A DNA stretch of 64,000 nt from Bin5 sp022821545 (lineage in GTDB: Bacteria; Chloroflexota; Anaerolineae; Caldilineales; Caldilineaceae): NCBI GenBank assembly GCA_963664085.2, contig CAXXLO010000002.1:2232001-2296000 (forward strand), read 5' to 3'. Position 1 is the first letter of the stretch, and every line of letters starts with the position of its first letter. Below, one piece after another: positions 24,201 to 32,924 of the stretch. Position numbers and translations under genes: made by a program. The notes under the pieces were generated by a model. It saw only the letters and a list, made by a program, of their open reading frames with translations. It was not told the origin of the DNA and made no database searches.

Positions 24201-25187
24201 ATGAATACAACGAGCGCATTTCAGTCGATCGAAGAGACAACGGACGCACTCGGCGGGCAGCAGTACATCGCCAGTGACGAAATCGCCACAACCGTCTACC
24301 TGTCCCAGCAGCTGGGCAAACCCCTGCTGACCGAAGGACCGGCCGGCGTCGGCAAGACCGAGCTCGCCAAAGCCGTCGCCGGCTCGCTCGGCCGCACCCT
24401 CATCCGCCTGCAATGCTACGAAGGCCTGGACGAAACCAAGGCCCTCTATGAATGGGAGTACGCCAAGCAGCTGCTCTACACGCAGCTGCTGCGCGATCAG
24501 CTCCAGCAGACCCTGGCCGGCGCCGGCTCGCTCGCCGAAGCCGCCGACCGCCTCACCGACGAGGAGGACGTCTTCTTCTCGATGCGCTTCCTCCTGCAAC
24601 GGCCCCTGCTGCGCGCCATTCTCAGCGACGAGCCGGTCGTGCTCCTCATCGACGAAATCGACCGCGCCGATGCCGAATTCGAGGCCTTCCTCCTCGAAGT
24701 GCTGAGCGACTTCCAGGTCAGCGTACCCGAGCTGGGCACGCTCGCGGCCAACCACGTGCCCATCGTCGTCCTCACCAGCAACAACACGCGCGAACTGAGC
24801 GAAGCCCTCAAACGGCGCTGTCTCTATCTTTTCATCGACTACCCCTCCCTCGAACAGGAGATCGACGTCGTGCGCCTCAAGGTGCCGGACCTTGCGCCCC
24901 AGATGGCCCGCCAGGCCGTGGAGCTGGTGCAAAGCCTGCGCCAGATCGACCTGCGCAAACATCCCAGCATCTCCGAAACGCTGGACTGGGCCCAGGCCCT
25001 GGTCACGCTCAACGCCGAAAGCCTCGACCGCAAGACGCTCGAAACCACGCTCAGCGTTCTCCTGAAACACGAGACCGACCTGCGAAAAGTTCAGCGCCAG
25101 CTTGAACGGATGGACGGCCGCGACGACGACGAAGACGAGACCGACTGGGACGAGGAGCTGCCCCCCCGCCGCCGGCGCATCGACTGA
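24201..25187 (+). CDS. MoxR-family AAA+ ATPase (CoxD-like)
   Basis: A 328-residue AAA+ protein. Walker A GPAGVGKTE is at 46-54, Walker B VVLLIDEIDRAD at 146-157 with DEID 151-154, and sensor 1 LTSNNTRELSEALKRRC follows. The C-terminal lid ends in a highly acidic stretch (DGRDDDEDETDWDEE) and RRRR. ATG 24201 lies after AAAGGAG with longish spacing. MoxR ATPases act as chaperones that remodel partner proteins and usually sit next to a VWA-domain protein, as here. The pair resembles CoxD and CoxE, which mature the copper-molybdenum site of CO dehydrogenase, but no cox structural genes are nearby, so the client is unknown. Confidence 0.9.
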   Translation: MNTTSAFQSIEETTDALGGQQYIASDEIATTVYLSQQLGKPLLTEGPAGVGKTELAKAVAGSLGRTLIRLQCYEGLDETKALYEWEYAKQLLYTQLLRDQLQQTLAGAGSLAEAADRLTDEEDVFFSMRFLLQRPLLRAILSDEPVVLLIDEIDRADAEFEAFLLEVLSDFQVSVPELGTLAANHVPIVVLTSNNTRELSEALKRRCLYLFIDYPSLEQEIDVVRLKVPDLAPQMARQAVELVQSLRQIDLRKHPSISETLDWAQALVTLNAESLDRKTLETTLSVLLKHETDLRKVQRQLERMDGRDDDEDETDWDEELPPRRRRID

Positions 25188-25209
25188 ACGCTGTGCAGAG
25201 GAGAATCCC

Positions 25210-26592
25210 ATGGAAGAGCGAATCGTAAAGTTCATCTCGGCGCTGCGTTCCGGCGGCGTGCGCGTCAGCCTCGCCGAAAGCGCCGATGCCTTCTCCGCCG
25301 TCGATAACCTCGGCGTCCGCGACCGCGACGCCTTCCGCCTCAGCCTGCGCGCAACCCTGGTCAAGGATGTGGAAAGCCTTCCGACCTTCGAAGAGATCTT
25401 TCCCCTCTTTTTCGGCAGCGGCGAACCGCCCCCGCTCATGAACCTGGTGGAGGACCTGACCGAAGAGGAGGCCGACATGCTGGCCCACGCCCTCCAGGCC
25501 TTCGGCCAGCGGCTGCGCGAGATGCTGGAACGGCTGCTGCGCGGCGAGGAGCTCTCGCAAGAGGAGCTCGATGCCCTCGGCCAGATGGTGGGCCTCAATC
25601 AGGCCGACGATCTGCGCTATCGCGAATGGATGGCCCGCCGCATGCAGCGCGCCCTCCAGTTCGAACAGGTGCGCAAAGCCATGCAGGAGATCATGGAGCT
25701 AATGGCCCAGATGGGCATGAACAAGGAACGCCTGGACCAGATGCGCCAGCTCATCGGCCAGAACATGGAGGCCCTGCGCGAACAGCTGCGCCAGCACGCC
25801 GGTCAGCGCATCGCCGAAAACATGGCCGAGCAACGCCCGGAGGACCAGCTCGAAGGCCTTATGGACCGTCCGTTTCAGGCCCTCTCCGACGGCGACATGC
25901 AGAAGCTGCGCCAGGAAGTCCGCCGGTTGGCCGCCCTCCTCCGCAGCCGCATCGCCCTCCGCCAGAAGCGCGCCAAGACCGGCCACCTCGACGCCAAGGC
26001 GACCATCCGCGCCAACCTCAAGCACGGCGGCGTCCCCTTTCACATCAAGCATCGCGACCGCACCCTCAAGCCGAAGCTGGTCGTGATCTGCGACATCAGC
26101 ACCTCCATGCGCCACTGCTCCGAGCTCATGCTCTCCCTCCTCTACGAGCTGCAGGACCAGGTCAGCAAGTCCCACGCCTTCGCCTTCATCGACCACCTCG
26201 AATACATCACGCCCGACTTTCAGGGCAACCGCGCCAACGAGGCGATCCAGCAGGTGCTGATCAGGATGCCGCCCGGCTACTACAGCACCGACCTGGGCCA
26301 CAGCCTCCGGAACTTCTCCGACGACTACCTCGACACCATCGACCACCGCACCACCCTCATCGTCGTCGGCGACGGCCGCAACAACTACAACGATCCCCGG
26401 CTCGACATCTTCAGGAAGATGGCCCGCCGCAGCCGCCGCACCCTCTGGCTCAATCCCGAGCTGCCCATGCTGTGGGGCACCGGCGACAGCGACATGCTCG
26501 AATACGTGCCCCTCTGCGACACCATCCTCCAGGTCAGCACCCTCTCCGAACTGACCGCCGCCGTGGACCAGCTCCTGGTCGAAAAGTCATAG
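25210..26592 (+). CDS. VWA-domain protein (CoxE-like), MoxR partner
   Basis: A 460-residue protein starting MEERIVKFISALRSGGVRV, typical of the VWA_CoxE family. The first ~250 residues are helical and Gln/Glu/Met-rich, the last ~180 form a von Willebrand A domain. The metal-ion adhesion motif DISTS is at 295-299 (VVICDISTSM), and later TTLIVVGDGRNNY supplies the Asp of the third loop. It starts 22 bp after the MoxR stop, so the two form an operon. Known CoxE-MoxR pairs work together as a chaperone machine. Confidence 0.9.
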   Translation: MEERIVKFISALRSGGVRVSLAESADAFSAVDNLGVRDRDAFRLSLRATLVKDVESLPTFEEIFPLFFGSGEPPPLMNLVEDLTEEEADMLAHALQAFGQRLREMLERLLRGEELSQEELDALGQMVGLNQADDLRYREWMARRMQRALQFEQVRKAMQEIMELMAQMGMNKERLDQMRQLIGQNMEALREQLRQHAGQRIAENMAEQRPEDQLEGLMDRPFQALSDGDMQKLRQEVRRLAALLRSRIALRQKRAKTGHLDAKATIRANLKHGGVPFHIKHRDRTLKPKLVVICDISTSMRHCSELMLSLLYELQDQVSKSHAFAFIDHLEYITPDFQGNRANEAIQQVLIRMPPGYYSTDLGHSLRNFSDDYLDTIDHRTTLIVVGDGRNNYNDPRLDIFRKMARRSRRTLWLNPELPMLWGTGDSDMLEYVPLCDTILQVSTLSELTAAVDQLLVEKS

Positions 26593-26633
26593 CGGCAACG
26601 GTTGGCGCAAGATCCCCCCCTGTCCCCGGTGTT

Positions 26634-26662
26634 TTGAGTATAGGAAAAATTCATGGTATACA
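26634..26662 (+). promoter_or_regulatory. promoter of the TIGR04255 gene cluster
   Basis: TTGAGT (26634-26639), a 17-bp spacer and TATACA (26657-26662), at the left edge of the AT-richer insert. Confidence 0.55.
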
Positions 26663-26713
26663 TTCATTTGGTGCCAGGACTTCATCATCGAAAGTAGAGA
26701 AAGATTGTCAACT

Positions 26714-27496
26714 ATGAATGTGCCAGCAGGTTCTTCTCAGGCTGATTCAGGGCGTTCTTACCTGAATCCTCCTGTCGTAGAGGCACTTTGTGAGGTAAGT
26801 TTCTCATCAACGAATTGGAATAGCTCGATTCCTGATCTGTTTTATGAGGAGATCAAAGAGAAATTTCCGAGTCAACGTGAACAAATGTCCCATCACGTTG
26901 ACTTTAGTGTCGACGTCCCCAACGAAACAATCAGTAGTGATATGCAGCGGGGTCCGTCCCGTAAGCTATTTTATGCAGAAGAAGGAAACCAGATTGTACA
27001 AATTGCTGAAAATCTAATTGTATTCAATCAGCTCACGCCATATCTCTCCTTTCATACGTGGAAAAGCACCTTTTACGATGCTTTAGACACATATATCAGA
27101 CTGGCTTTGCCCCAAACGGTTGAGCACATAGGAGTGCGGTACCTTAATCACATCACAATTCCATTGAGCAGGTTTCAGATGTCCGACTACTTCACGATTT
27201 ATCCGCATATTCCTTTGGGAAGTGGAAATGTTCATGGTGATTTTCTAATCAATTGTGTGGTCCCGCAATCTGATGAAGGCCACATTTTGACATATTCATT
27301 CAACAATTTTGTTTCTGAAACATCGGATGCAAGTCGTCAGGTCTTTCTACTGGACCTGTATGATCATGCATCATTTGGTCGCATGCTTTCCGAGTCCGAA
27401 TTCAAAGACCATGTCAGAGTTGCGCATGGGAATGTTGTGCAGGCGTTTGAGGGAAGTATTACGGACCGCCTTCGCAATCTATTCGACAGGGAGTAG
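26714..27496 (+). CDS. TIGR04255-family protein
   Basis: A 260-residue protein from ATG 26714 (an in-frame TTG at 26705 is a weaker option). The N-terminal YLNPPVVEALCEVSF is the recognisable opening of TIGR04255 proteins, a sporadically distributed family of unknown function. Later conserved-looking parts are FNQLTPYLSFHTW and EHIGVRYLNHITIPL. No signal peptide, membrane helix or known catalytic motif is seen. It is first in a three-gene, AT-richer cluster with tight spacing (5 bp, then a 1-nt overlap), and is likely horizontally acquired. TIGR04255 genes are often found beside other unknown genes, and this cluster might be a small self-contained system. Confidence 0.75.
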   Translation: MNVPAGSSQADSGRSYLNPPVVEALCEVSFSSTNWNSSIPDLFYEEIKEKFPSQREQMSHHVDFSVDVPNETISSDMQRGPSRKLFYAEEGNQIVQIAENLIVFNQLTPYLSFHTWKSTFYDALDTYIRLALPQTVEHIGVRYLNHITIPLSRFQMSDYFTIYPHIPLGSGNVHGDFLINCVVPQSDEGHILTYSFNNFVSETSDASRQVFLLDLYDHASFGRMLSESEFKDHVRVAHGNVVQAFEGSITDRLRNLFDRE

Positions 27497-27501
27497 CAGA
27501 C

Positions 27502-28137
27502 ATGGAAAACACAACTGTCTTTGCGGGTGATTCTCACGGCGCTGCGGTCCCTCGAAGGCAATACAATTATGTGCGAAGGGAAACAAAGAAACTGCTTGAC
27601 TCAAATCGAGCACACCTCATTCGCACGATAGCTAATGCAACTTCGATTCAAGAAGGAGAGACGTTCTATGATGAGGCGCGGGAGTATCTCTTAGACTTGT
27701 TTGATCCCGAGTGGTCAGAACATGCTTCCGGATTTGAGAAGCATGTTCTGAAGCGGCTACATGAAGAGGGGCACGAAAAAATAGCCGAACGACTCAATCT
27801 TCTGATAGAGTTCCTTGCAGAGGACGGGGAGAAATTTACTCGAGAGTCAGTCTTTACCTTCGCCGTCTTTGTTTTGACAAATCGACCGCAATATCCTGGC
27901 CCTGGCATCTTTGGCGATGACGACGGACATCTTGGTATTCAGTGGAGAATTCCTTCGAACAGTTTGCCAAGTGAAGACAATTCGAATAGTGGAGGGATTC
28001 TCTACTTGGAGTTCATCTCTCCGGATCGAGTAAGCTACTTCTGTGATGCAGATGACAGTGAAATGAAAGTAGGAGAGGCACGTCTGTCTGAGATAATGGA
28101 AGTAATCAAACCCATCACCAGACGATTGGATTGGTGA
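27502..28137 (+). CDS. unknown protein, second gene of the TIGR04255 cluster
   Basis: A 211-residue protein I do not recognise. It begins MENTTVFAGDSHGAAVPRR, continues with an acidic helical segment (SIQEGETFYDEAREYLLDLF, then EKIAERLNLLIEFLAEDGEK) and a C-terminal half with alternating hydrophobic strands (GILYLEFISPDRVSYFCD). No signal peptide, membrane helix, nuclease motif or nucleotide-binding loop is evident. It starts 5 bp after the TIGR04255 gene and its TGA overlaps the next start in TGATG, so the three are one operon. Function unknown. Confidence 0.65.
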   Translation: MENTTVFAGDSHGAAVPRRQYNYVRRETKKLLDSNRAHLIRTIANATSIQEGETFYDEAREYLLDLFDPEWSEHASGFEKHVLKRLHEEGHEKIAERLNLLIEFLAEDGEKFTRESVFTFAVFVLTNRPQYPGPGIFGDDDGHLGIQWRIPSNSLPSEDNSNSGGILYLEFISPDRVSYFCDADDSEMKVGEARLSEIMEVIKPITRRLDW

Positions 28138-28616
28138 TGAGCTGCGGAGATCATAACCTCGATGACTCTGACCGCCTGATAAGACATTGTCCAAAAAAGT
28201 ATAAGGACGGGGACGTTATTTCTGTAAAAGTGTTCTGGTTCTCCGCTAATGAACTCAAAGAAGATCGTCCTTTCTTGTCTTTCAGTTGGCTTGAAATGAT
28301 TTGTAGGCTTGCTAACATTCCAGTAGACACCATTGCTGCGATCAATGAACTTGAGAAGGATTTTCCTCGTGATATCAGAAAAGATGTGGAAGGTTGGATA
28401 ATTCTCAGTTGTGACCGCATAAAGGTCGCGATTTCAAGAGTCCCAGGGACAGACCCCAGAGTCTGCTTCATGCCCGAAGATGATAACCGTTCTCATGTAG
28501 GTGTGCTAGGGTATGGGAAACATCTGCATAGGCAGGTCGCCTCAAAATTGTGGGCAGAAGTCCGACCGGAAAATGTATATCCTGTAACCAGAACCGTAAA
28601 GAGAACAAGGAAGTGA
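28137..28616 (+). CDS. unknown protein, third gene of the TIGR04255 cluster
   Basis: A 159-residue protein from ATG 28137 (TTG 28131 and GTG 28134 are in frame and possible). Notable segments are KYKDGDVISVKVFWFSANEL, FSWLEMICRLANIP, VEGWIILSCDRIKVAIS and VGVLGYGKHLHRQVASKLW. The C-terminal tail is basic (RTVKRTRK). I recognise no family. The 1-nt TGATG overlap with the previous gene implies translational coupling. No further gene follows on this strand until ilvE, which has housekeeping-like composition, so the insert ends here. Confidence 0.6.
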   Translation: MSCGDHNLDDSDRLIRHCPKKYKDGDVISVKVFWFSANELKEDRPFLSFSWLEMICRLANIPVDTIAAINELEKDFPRDIRKDVEGWIILSCDRIKVAISRVPGTDPRVCFMPEDDNRSHVGVLGYGKHLHRQVASKLWAEVRPENVYPVTRTVKRTRK

Positions 28617-28711
28617 CGCATCTCTGGTTATGTATGAAATACCTACAGAAAAGAAGCCGGCTGGCCGCCAACGGCCGGTCAGGCGCTCACTTGGCATGAA
28701 GGAGTTCATTG

Positions 28712-29635
28712 ATGGCGAAGATGCAAGCGGACTATATCTGGATGAACGGGGAGATCATCCCGTGGGAGCAGGCGACCGTGCATGTGTTCACCCATGCGCT
28801 GCACTACGGCAGCAGCGCCTTTGAAGGAATTCGCGCCTACGAAGTCGATGAAGCCGCCGCCATTTTCCGCGGCCCGGAGCACTTTGAGCGCCTGCTCTAC
28901 TCCTGCAAGGTAGCGCACATTCCATCGCCGCTGTCCGTCGACGAATGGATGGACGTGGCCAAAGCCGTCCTGCTCAAGAACAAACATCGCAGCGCCTATA
29001 TCCGGCCGCTGGTTTTCCGCGGCTACGAGAGCCTGGGCGTGGATGGCCGCGGCTGTCCCGTGGACGCCATTCTGGCATCTGTCCCCTGGGGCCGCTATCT
29101 CGGCGCAGAAGCGATCGAAGAGGGCGTCGACGTTCAGGTAAGCAGCTGGCGCCGCATGGCTTCCAACATGCTCAGCCCAATGGCGAAAATAGGCGGCCAG
29201 TACGTCAGCAGCCAGAATGTCGTCATGGAGGCCAAGGACAACGGCTTTACCGAAGGCATCGCCCTCGACGTCAACGGCCAGGTCAGCGAAGGCAGCGGCG
29301 AGAACATCTTCGTCATCTACAAGGGCGTCATCTATACACCGCCCTTGGGCAGCAGCATCCTCGGAGGCATCACCCGCGACGCCGCCATCACCATCGCCCG
29401 CGATCTCGGCTACGACCTGCGCGAACAGGCCATGACCCGCGAAATGCTCTACCTGGCCGACGAAATCTTCTTCACCGGCACCGCAGCCGAGATCACCCCC
29501 GTGCGCTCGGTCGACCGCCTCCCCGTAGGCGACGGCAAGCGCGGCCCCATCACCCAGGCCATCCAGGGCGTCTTCTTCGGCATCATCGAAGACAACATGC
29601 CCGACAAATGGGGCTGGCTGACACAGGTGGCATGA
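28712..29635 (+). CDS. ilvE: branched-chain amino acid aminotransferase
   Basis: A 307-residue class IV PLP aminotransferase performing the last step of Val, Leu and Ile synthesis. Start ATG 28712 follows AAGGAG. The N-terminus is MAKMQADYIWMNGEIIPWEQ; the family signature THALHYGSSAFEGIRAYE lies at about 27-44. PLP lysine is Lys159 in MAKIGGQYVSSQNVVME, and FTEGIALDVNGQVSEGSGE is the conserved substrate/cofactor segment. It stands alone: other ilv genes are not nearby. A hairpin follows. Confidence 0.93.
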   Translation: MAKMQADYIWMNGEIIPWEQATVHVFTHALHYGSSAFEGIRAYEVDEAAAIFRGPEHFERLLYSCKVAHIPSPLSVDEWMDVAKAVLLKNKHRSAYIRPLVFRGYESLGVDGRGCPVDAILASVPWGRYLGAEAIEEGVDVQVSSWRRMASNMLSPMAKIGGQYVSSQNVVMEAKDNGFTEGIALDVNGQVSEGSGENIFVIYKGVIYTPPLGSSILGGITRDAAITIARDLGYDLREQAMTREMLYLADEIFFTGTAAEITPVRSVDRLPVGDGKRGPITQAIQGVFFGIIEDNMPDKWGWLTQVA

Positions 29636-29642
29636 CAAAAAA

Positions 29643-29671
29643 GTGAGGAGCGGAAATCCTCCGCTCCTCAC
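29643..29671. terminator. hairpin between convergent ilvE and solute-binding protein genes
   Basis: GTGAGGAGCGGA (29643-29654) pairs perfectly with 29660-29671 around a 5-nt loop. It has no T-run. It lies between two convergent genes and could terminate either. Confidence 0.55.
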
Positions 29672-29695
29672 GCACAGTTCCTCCGCTCCTCCCCT

Positions 29696-30622
29696 CTACT
29701 CCCGCCCCGCCCCCTGCCCGAACCAGCGCTCCTCCAGCAGCCTCAGCTCCCCTTCCTCCTCCAGCGTTGCCAGCGCCTGCAACAGCGCGCTCTGCAGTAC
29801 CGGCGCCTTGATCGACACCGCGATAACATAGGGGTCTTCATCGAGCGCGGCCCCCACCGCGCGCATCCGTTTGCCCTCACCCTGCGCCAGCCGCAGCGCG
29901 ACGCCGTCGATCAGCAACGCGCCGCTCGCGCCGGAGACGAGCGCCCCGATCGCCTCCTGCCCGGACCCAAACGGCAGCCGCGTGAAGCCTGCCCCTTCCC
30001 TCTGCAGCCGGCGCGCGATCGCATCGCCCCGGCTGCCCCACTCCACCGCCACCGTCTCCCCATCCAGGTCCGCAATCTCCTCATACGCCGATTCCGCGCC
30101 GACCACAAGCCGCACCCCGGCCTCGAAATAGGGCGGCGAATAATGCACGTCCTTCGTCATGCGGGCATTGTACGGGAACGCGCTGATCACCGCGTCCACG
30201 CGCCCGACCAGCAGCGCATCCAATAGACTGTCGAACCCGATCGCGACGATCTCCGCCTCCAGCCCCCACTGCGCCGCGATCTGTCGCGCCAGGTCTACGT
30301 CATAGCCGACCGGCGCCCCCTCCGCATCCAGCGTCTCAAACGGCGGGAAACTGGGGTCCATGCCCACGCGCCAGCTCCCCCGCTCCTGCATCTTGAGCCA
30401 GGTTTCATCCACCGGAGCGCCGCCGCTGCGCAGTATCAGCCACGCGCCGACCGCCAGCGCCGCAATGCAGACTGCGATCCACAGCCGCCGACTCGCAAGC
30501 CCGCGCCGTAATGAAAACGCCGTCCGGCGGGCGCCGGGACCTTCGGCGACGAGCCACTGCCGGCCGGTGTCAGCTGATTCCGCCGCTGGGACTTTCTCCG
30601 CGCGTCCGCCCTCTTCGTTCAT
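29696..30622 (-). CDS. membrane-anchored solute-binding protein (SBP_bac_3)
   Basis: A 308-residue protein of the polar amino acid-binding family 3. A cytoplasmic N-terminal ~45 residues precede one membrane helix (LWIAVCIAALAVGAWLILRS), then the two-lobed domain starts WRVGMDPSFPPFETLDAEG and continues GYDVDLARQIAAQWG, DAVISAFPYNARM and VAVEWGSRGDAI. This is typical substrate-binding architecture. No ABC permease or ATPase gene is next to it, so it may be an orphan receptor. Its ATG overlaps the stop of the glycoside-hydrolase-like gene (ATGA), so it closes the 35.7-29.7 kb leftward cluster. Confidence 0.82.
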   Translation of the reverse strand: MNEEGGRAEKVPAAESADTGRQWLVAEGPGARRTAFSLRRGLASRRLWIAVCIAALAVGAWLILRSGGAPVDETWLKMQERGSWRVGMDPSFPPFETLDAEGAPVGYDVDLARQIAAQWGLEAEIVAIGFDSLLDALLVGRVDAVISAFPYNARMTKDVHYSPPYFEAGVRLVVGAESAYEEIADLDGETVAVEWGSRGDAIARRLQREGAGFTRLPFGSGQEAIGALVSGASGALLIDGVALRLAQGEGKRMRAVGAALDEDPYVIAVSIKAPVLQSALLQALATLEEEGELRLLEERWFGQGAGRE

Positions 30623-31794
30623 GGCGCCTCGAACCGTCCCTGTGCGTACTTTTGCAACTCCAGGTAGATCGCCTTCGGTTCAAAATCGGTGTCGACAAAG
30701 GTGAAGTAGTCCTGGTAGCTCTTCTGGTCCCAGGGGAAGCGAAAAACCCAGAGACAGACGTTTTCGAGCCAGGGCCATTCGGCGTGCGCGATTTCGTACG
30801 CCCGCACAGTGTTGAGAATGCGCCCGGCTGGACGCACGGCCCGCGTCCAGCGCGGATGATCGTTCCATCCCCCTTCGGTAATCATCGCCTTCTTGCCGCC
30901 GTCGCCGTTCCGGACCATGATCTCCCGCAACAGTTCCGCGCGCCGGAAGTTGATCACCGACTCGCCCGCCGGCTCGTCCGCATCGAATCCCAGGCCGTAC
31001 GCGTGAACTGCCAGGATGTCGAAATAGCCGGCCGCGCCCGCGTCGTACATGCGCTGCAGGTAGTCCAGATCGTTCATGCTCCATTCGCTGCCCGGCGGGT
31101 CCAGCGTCGGCGCCAGCGCGCCGGCCAGCACCTGCACCTCCGGGGCGGCCGCCTTGACCATCGGGTAGACCACCTTCAGCATCTTCACATAGGACGCCGG
31201 GTCCACCGGGCGAAAACCCCACTCCAGGCTCAGGTTCGGCTCGTTCCAGATGATCAGATAGCCCACCTTGTCCCGGTAGCGGCGCACGAACTCGACTGCG
31301 TAGCGCCCGAACGCCGCGTAGTTTTCCTCCTCCAGGTAAAGATGGTGGGAATCTTCCGGCCGCGCCCATTCCGGCACATAGCCCAGGCGCGCGATCACGG
31401 TCAGCCCCTGCCGGTTGGCGTGGTCGATGACCAGGTCCGGATGGCTCCATTCGTACTGCCCGCGTTTCGGTTCGTAGTAGGCCCAGGGGAAATACTCGAC
31501 AATCCAGGGCGCGCCCATCTCGCGCACCATTTCGAGGCTGCGTTTGATCTTGGCCGCGTCCGGCTCATCGGTGAGGCGCGTATGCACGCCCATTTTGGGG
31601 TTGATCGTCGCCACCGTTCGCTGCGGACCCAAAGGGACCCAGTTGCGAAAATAGGACCGGTACGTCAGGCCGAAGACACTGCACAGCAGCAGCGCCCCGA
31701 TCAGCTTTGCGGCGCGGGGCGGCCATGGCGGCGGTATGCGGTTGAATGCGTCTGACTTTCTGCGCAAATAGGAGGTGAAGCGGCCAATCATCAA
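30619..31794 (-). CDS. membrane-anchored glycoside hydrolase-like protein (clan A TIM barrel)
   Basis: A 391-residue protein. A hydrophobic helix (AKLIGALLLCSVFGLTY) near residue 30 anchors it. The rest is a TIM-barrel hydrolase of the GH5/GH39-like clan: YLIIWNEPNLSLEWG holds the acid/base Glu, KKAMITEGGWNDH the likely nucleophile Glu, with VIARLGYVPEWARP and DILAVHAYGLG nearby. Substrate cannot be told. A larger relative with the same WNEPN/WNEQN motif lies at 45311. It follows a coiled-coil gene by 24 bp and overlaps the solute-binding gene by 4 nt. Confidence 0.8.
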   Translation of the reverse strand: MMIGRFTSYLRRKSDAFNRIPPPWPPRAAKLIGALLLCSVFGLTYRSYFRNWVPLGPQRTVATINPKMGVHTRLTDEPDAAKIKRSLEMVREMGAPWIVEYFPWAYYEPKRGQYEWSHPDLVIDHANRQGLTVIARLGYVPEWARPEDSHHLYLEEENYAAFGRYAVEFVRRYRDKVGYLIIWNEPNLSLEWGFRPVDPASYVKMLKVVYPMVKAAAPEVQVLAGALAPTLDPPGSEWSMNDLDYLQRMYDAGAAGYFDILAVHAYGLGFDADEPAGESVINFRRAELLREIMVRNGDGGKKAMITEGGWNDHPRWTRAVRPAGRILNTVRAYEIAHAEWPWLENVCLWVFRFPWDQKSYQDYFTFVDTDFEPKAIYLELQKYAQGRFEAP

Positions 31795-31818
31795 CAGGAG
31801 GCCGGGGGCGTGCTGCGT

Positions 31819-32367
31819 TTATATCTCTTCCTGAAACTCTTCATCATCTTGATCGGACGGCATTGCCGTTGCGAATTCGAGTTCACCGGCCTCACCGTCC
31901 CCGGGGGACGGCTCCTGGGGCGCCTGGCTGGCTTCAATAGCCTGGATTCCGTTTTCCGCCTGGTGGAGCGAATTGTTCAGTTTGTCTCGCAGCCGGTAGA
32001 GGACGTCGAGCGCGTAGACCTCCGCTTCATCAACCAGGCGGATCGCTTCCGCGTGGCCATGCGCGATAATGCGCTCCGCCTCTTCCCGCGCCCGTTCGCT
32101 GATGGCGTCTTCAGTGACAATCTGGATCGCCTGCTGCTCCGCGTGGGCGACAATCTGCTCCGCCCGCGCCTGCGCGTCACTGAGAATGCGATCGCGCTCC
32201 GTAATCATGCGCTCGCTCTCCTTGATTGCGCTCGGAATGCTGATGCGCATCTGATCTATCAGCCGCAGACACTCTTCCGAATTAACGATCAGGGAAGGCG
32301 AAAATGGCATTCGCCACCCTCTGTTCAGGGTCTGTTCAAGTTGATCCACCAGTTGTAGTATTTCCAT
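31819..32367 (-). CDS. coiled-coil protein resembling DivIVA/ATP synthase b proteins
   Basis: A 182-residue, mostly helical protein: MEILQLVDQLEQTLN at the start, then a long Ala/Glu/Ile/Arg coiled coil (ILSDAQARAEQIVAHAEQQ, then ISERAREEAERIIAHGHAEA), ending in an acidic tail (DQDDEEFQEEI). Sequence-similarity names for such proteins (ATPase subunit b, DivIVA-like) usually reflect coiled-coil content only. No membrane helix is present, so it is not atpF. It sits 68 bp after coaD, an arrangement I recall from other Chloroflexota; its role may concern envelope or division, but this is inference. Confidence 0.65.
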   Translation of the reverse strand: MEILQLVDQLEQTLNRGWRMPFSPSLIVNSEECLRLIDQMRISIPSAIKESERMITERDRILSDAQARAEQIVAHAEQQAIQIVTEDAISERAREEAERIIAHGHAEAIRLVDEAEVYALDVLYRLRDKLNNSLHQAENGIQAIEASQAPQEPSPGDGEAGELEFATAMPSDQDDEEFQEEI

Positions 32368-32435
32368 GATCAGTTTGAACTCTCGTTTGGCAGTTCCCGG
32401 CAGCCGCCGGAAACGGGAAACCGGAAGCGAATCCG

Positions 32436-32924
32436 TTACCGCTTACGCTCCGCAAACCGTTGCCGTAAAGCCTCTTCGGTATGCGGCGTCACCCAGTGGG
32501 AAACATCCCCGTCCAGGCTGGCGACTTCCTTTAGAATCGTTGAGCTGAGATAGACATACTTCGGGCTGCACAGCAGGTAACATGTATCGATCTGCGGCGC
32601 CATCTGCCGGTTGGCCATGTCGATGCGGGATTCAAACGAAAGATCATCCACATTCCGTATCCCGCGTACGATCACCCGCACACCATGTTGCTGTGCCCAT
32701 TTTACCGTTAGTCCGCTATATGACACAATCGAGATATTCTGCGCCCCTTCGAGCGCTTCCCGCGCGATCTCTATCCGCTCTTCCGTGGAAAAAAGGAGCC
32801 GCTTCGCAGGCGCGTCAAAGACCGTCACCAGCAGCTCGTCGAACAGTGCAGACGCCCGCCGGGCGATGTCCACGTGGCCGAAATGGAAGGGGTCGAAACT
32901 GCCGGGATAGATGGCGCGGGTCAT
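32436..32924 (-). CDS. coaD: phosphopantetheine adenylyltransferase
   Basis: A 162-residue nucleotidyltransferase catalysing the penultimate step of coenzyme A synthesis, adenylation of 4'-phosphopantetheine by ATP. Opening MTRAIYPGSFDPFHFGHVDI contains the GSFDPxHxGH motif; VIVRGIRNVDDLSFE and CSPKYVYLSSTILKEVA (the SST(I/L) region binding ATP) follow, and length is normal for the family. Its start overlaps the HAD phosphatase stop by 4 nt. Confidence 0.95.
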   Translation of the reverse strand: MTRAIYPGSFDPFHFGHVDIARRASALFDELLVTVFDAPAKRLLFSTEERIEIAREALEGAQNISIVSYSGLTVKWAQQHGVRVIVRGIRNVDDLSFESRIDMANRQMAPQIDTCYLLCSPKYVYLSSTILKEVASLDGDVSHWVTPHTEEALRQRFAERKR

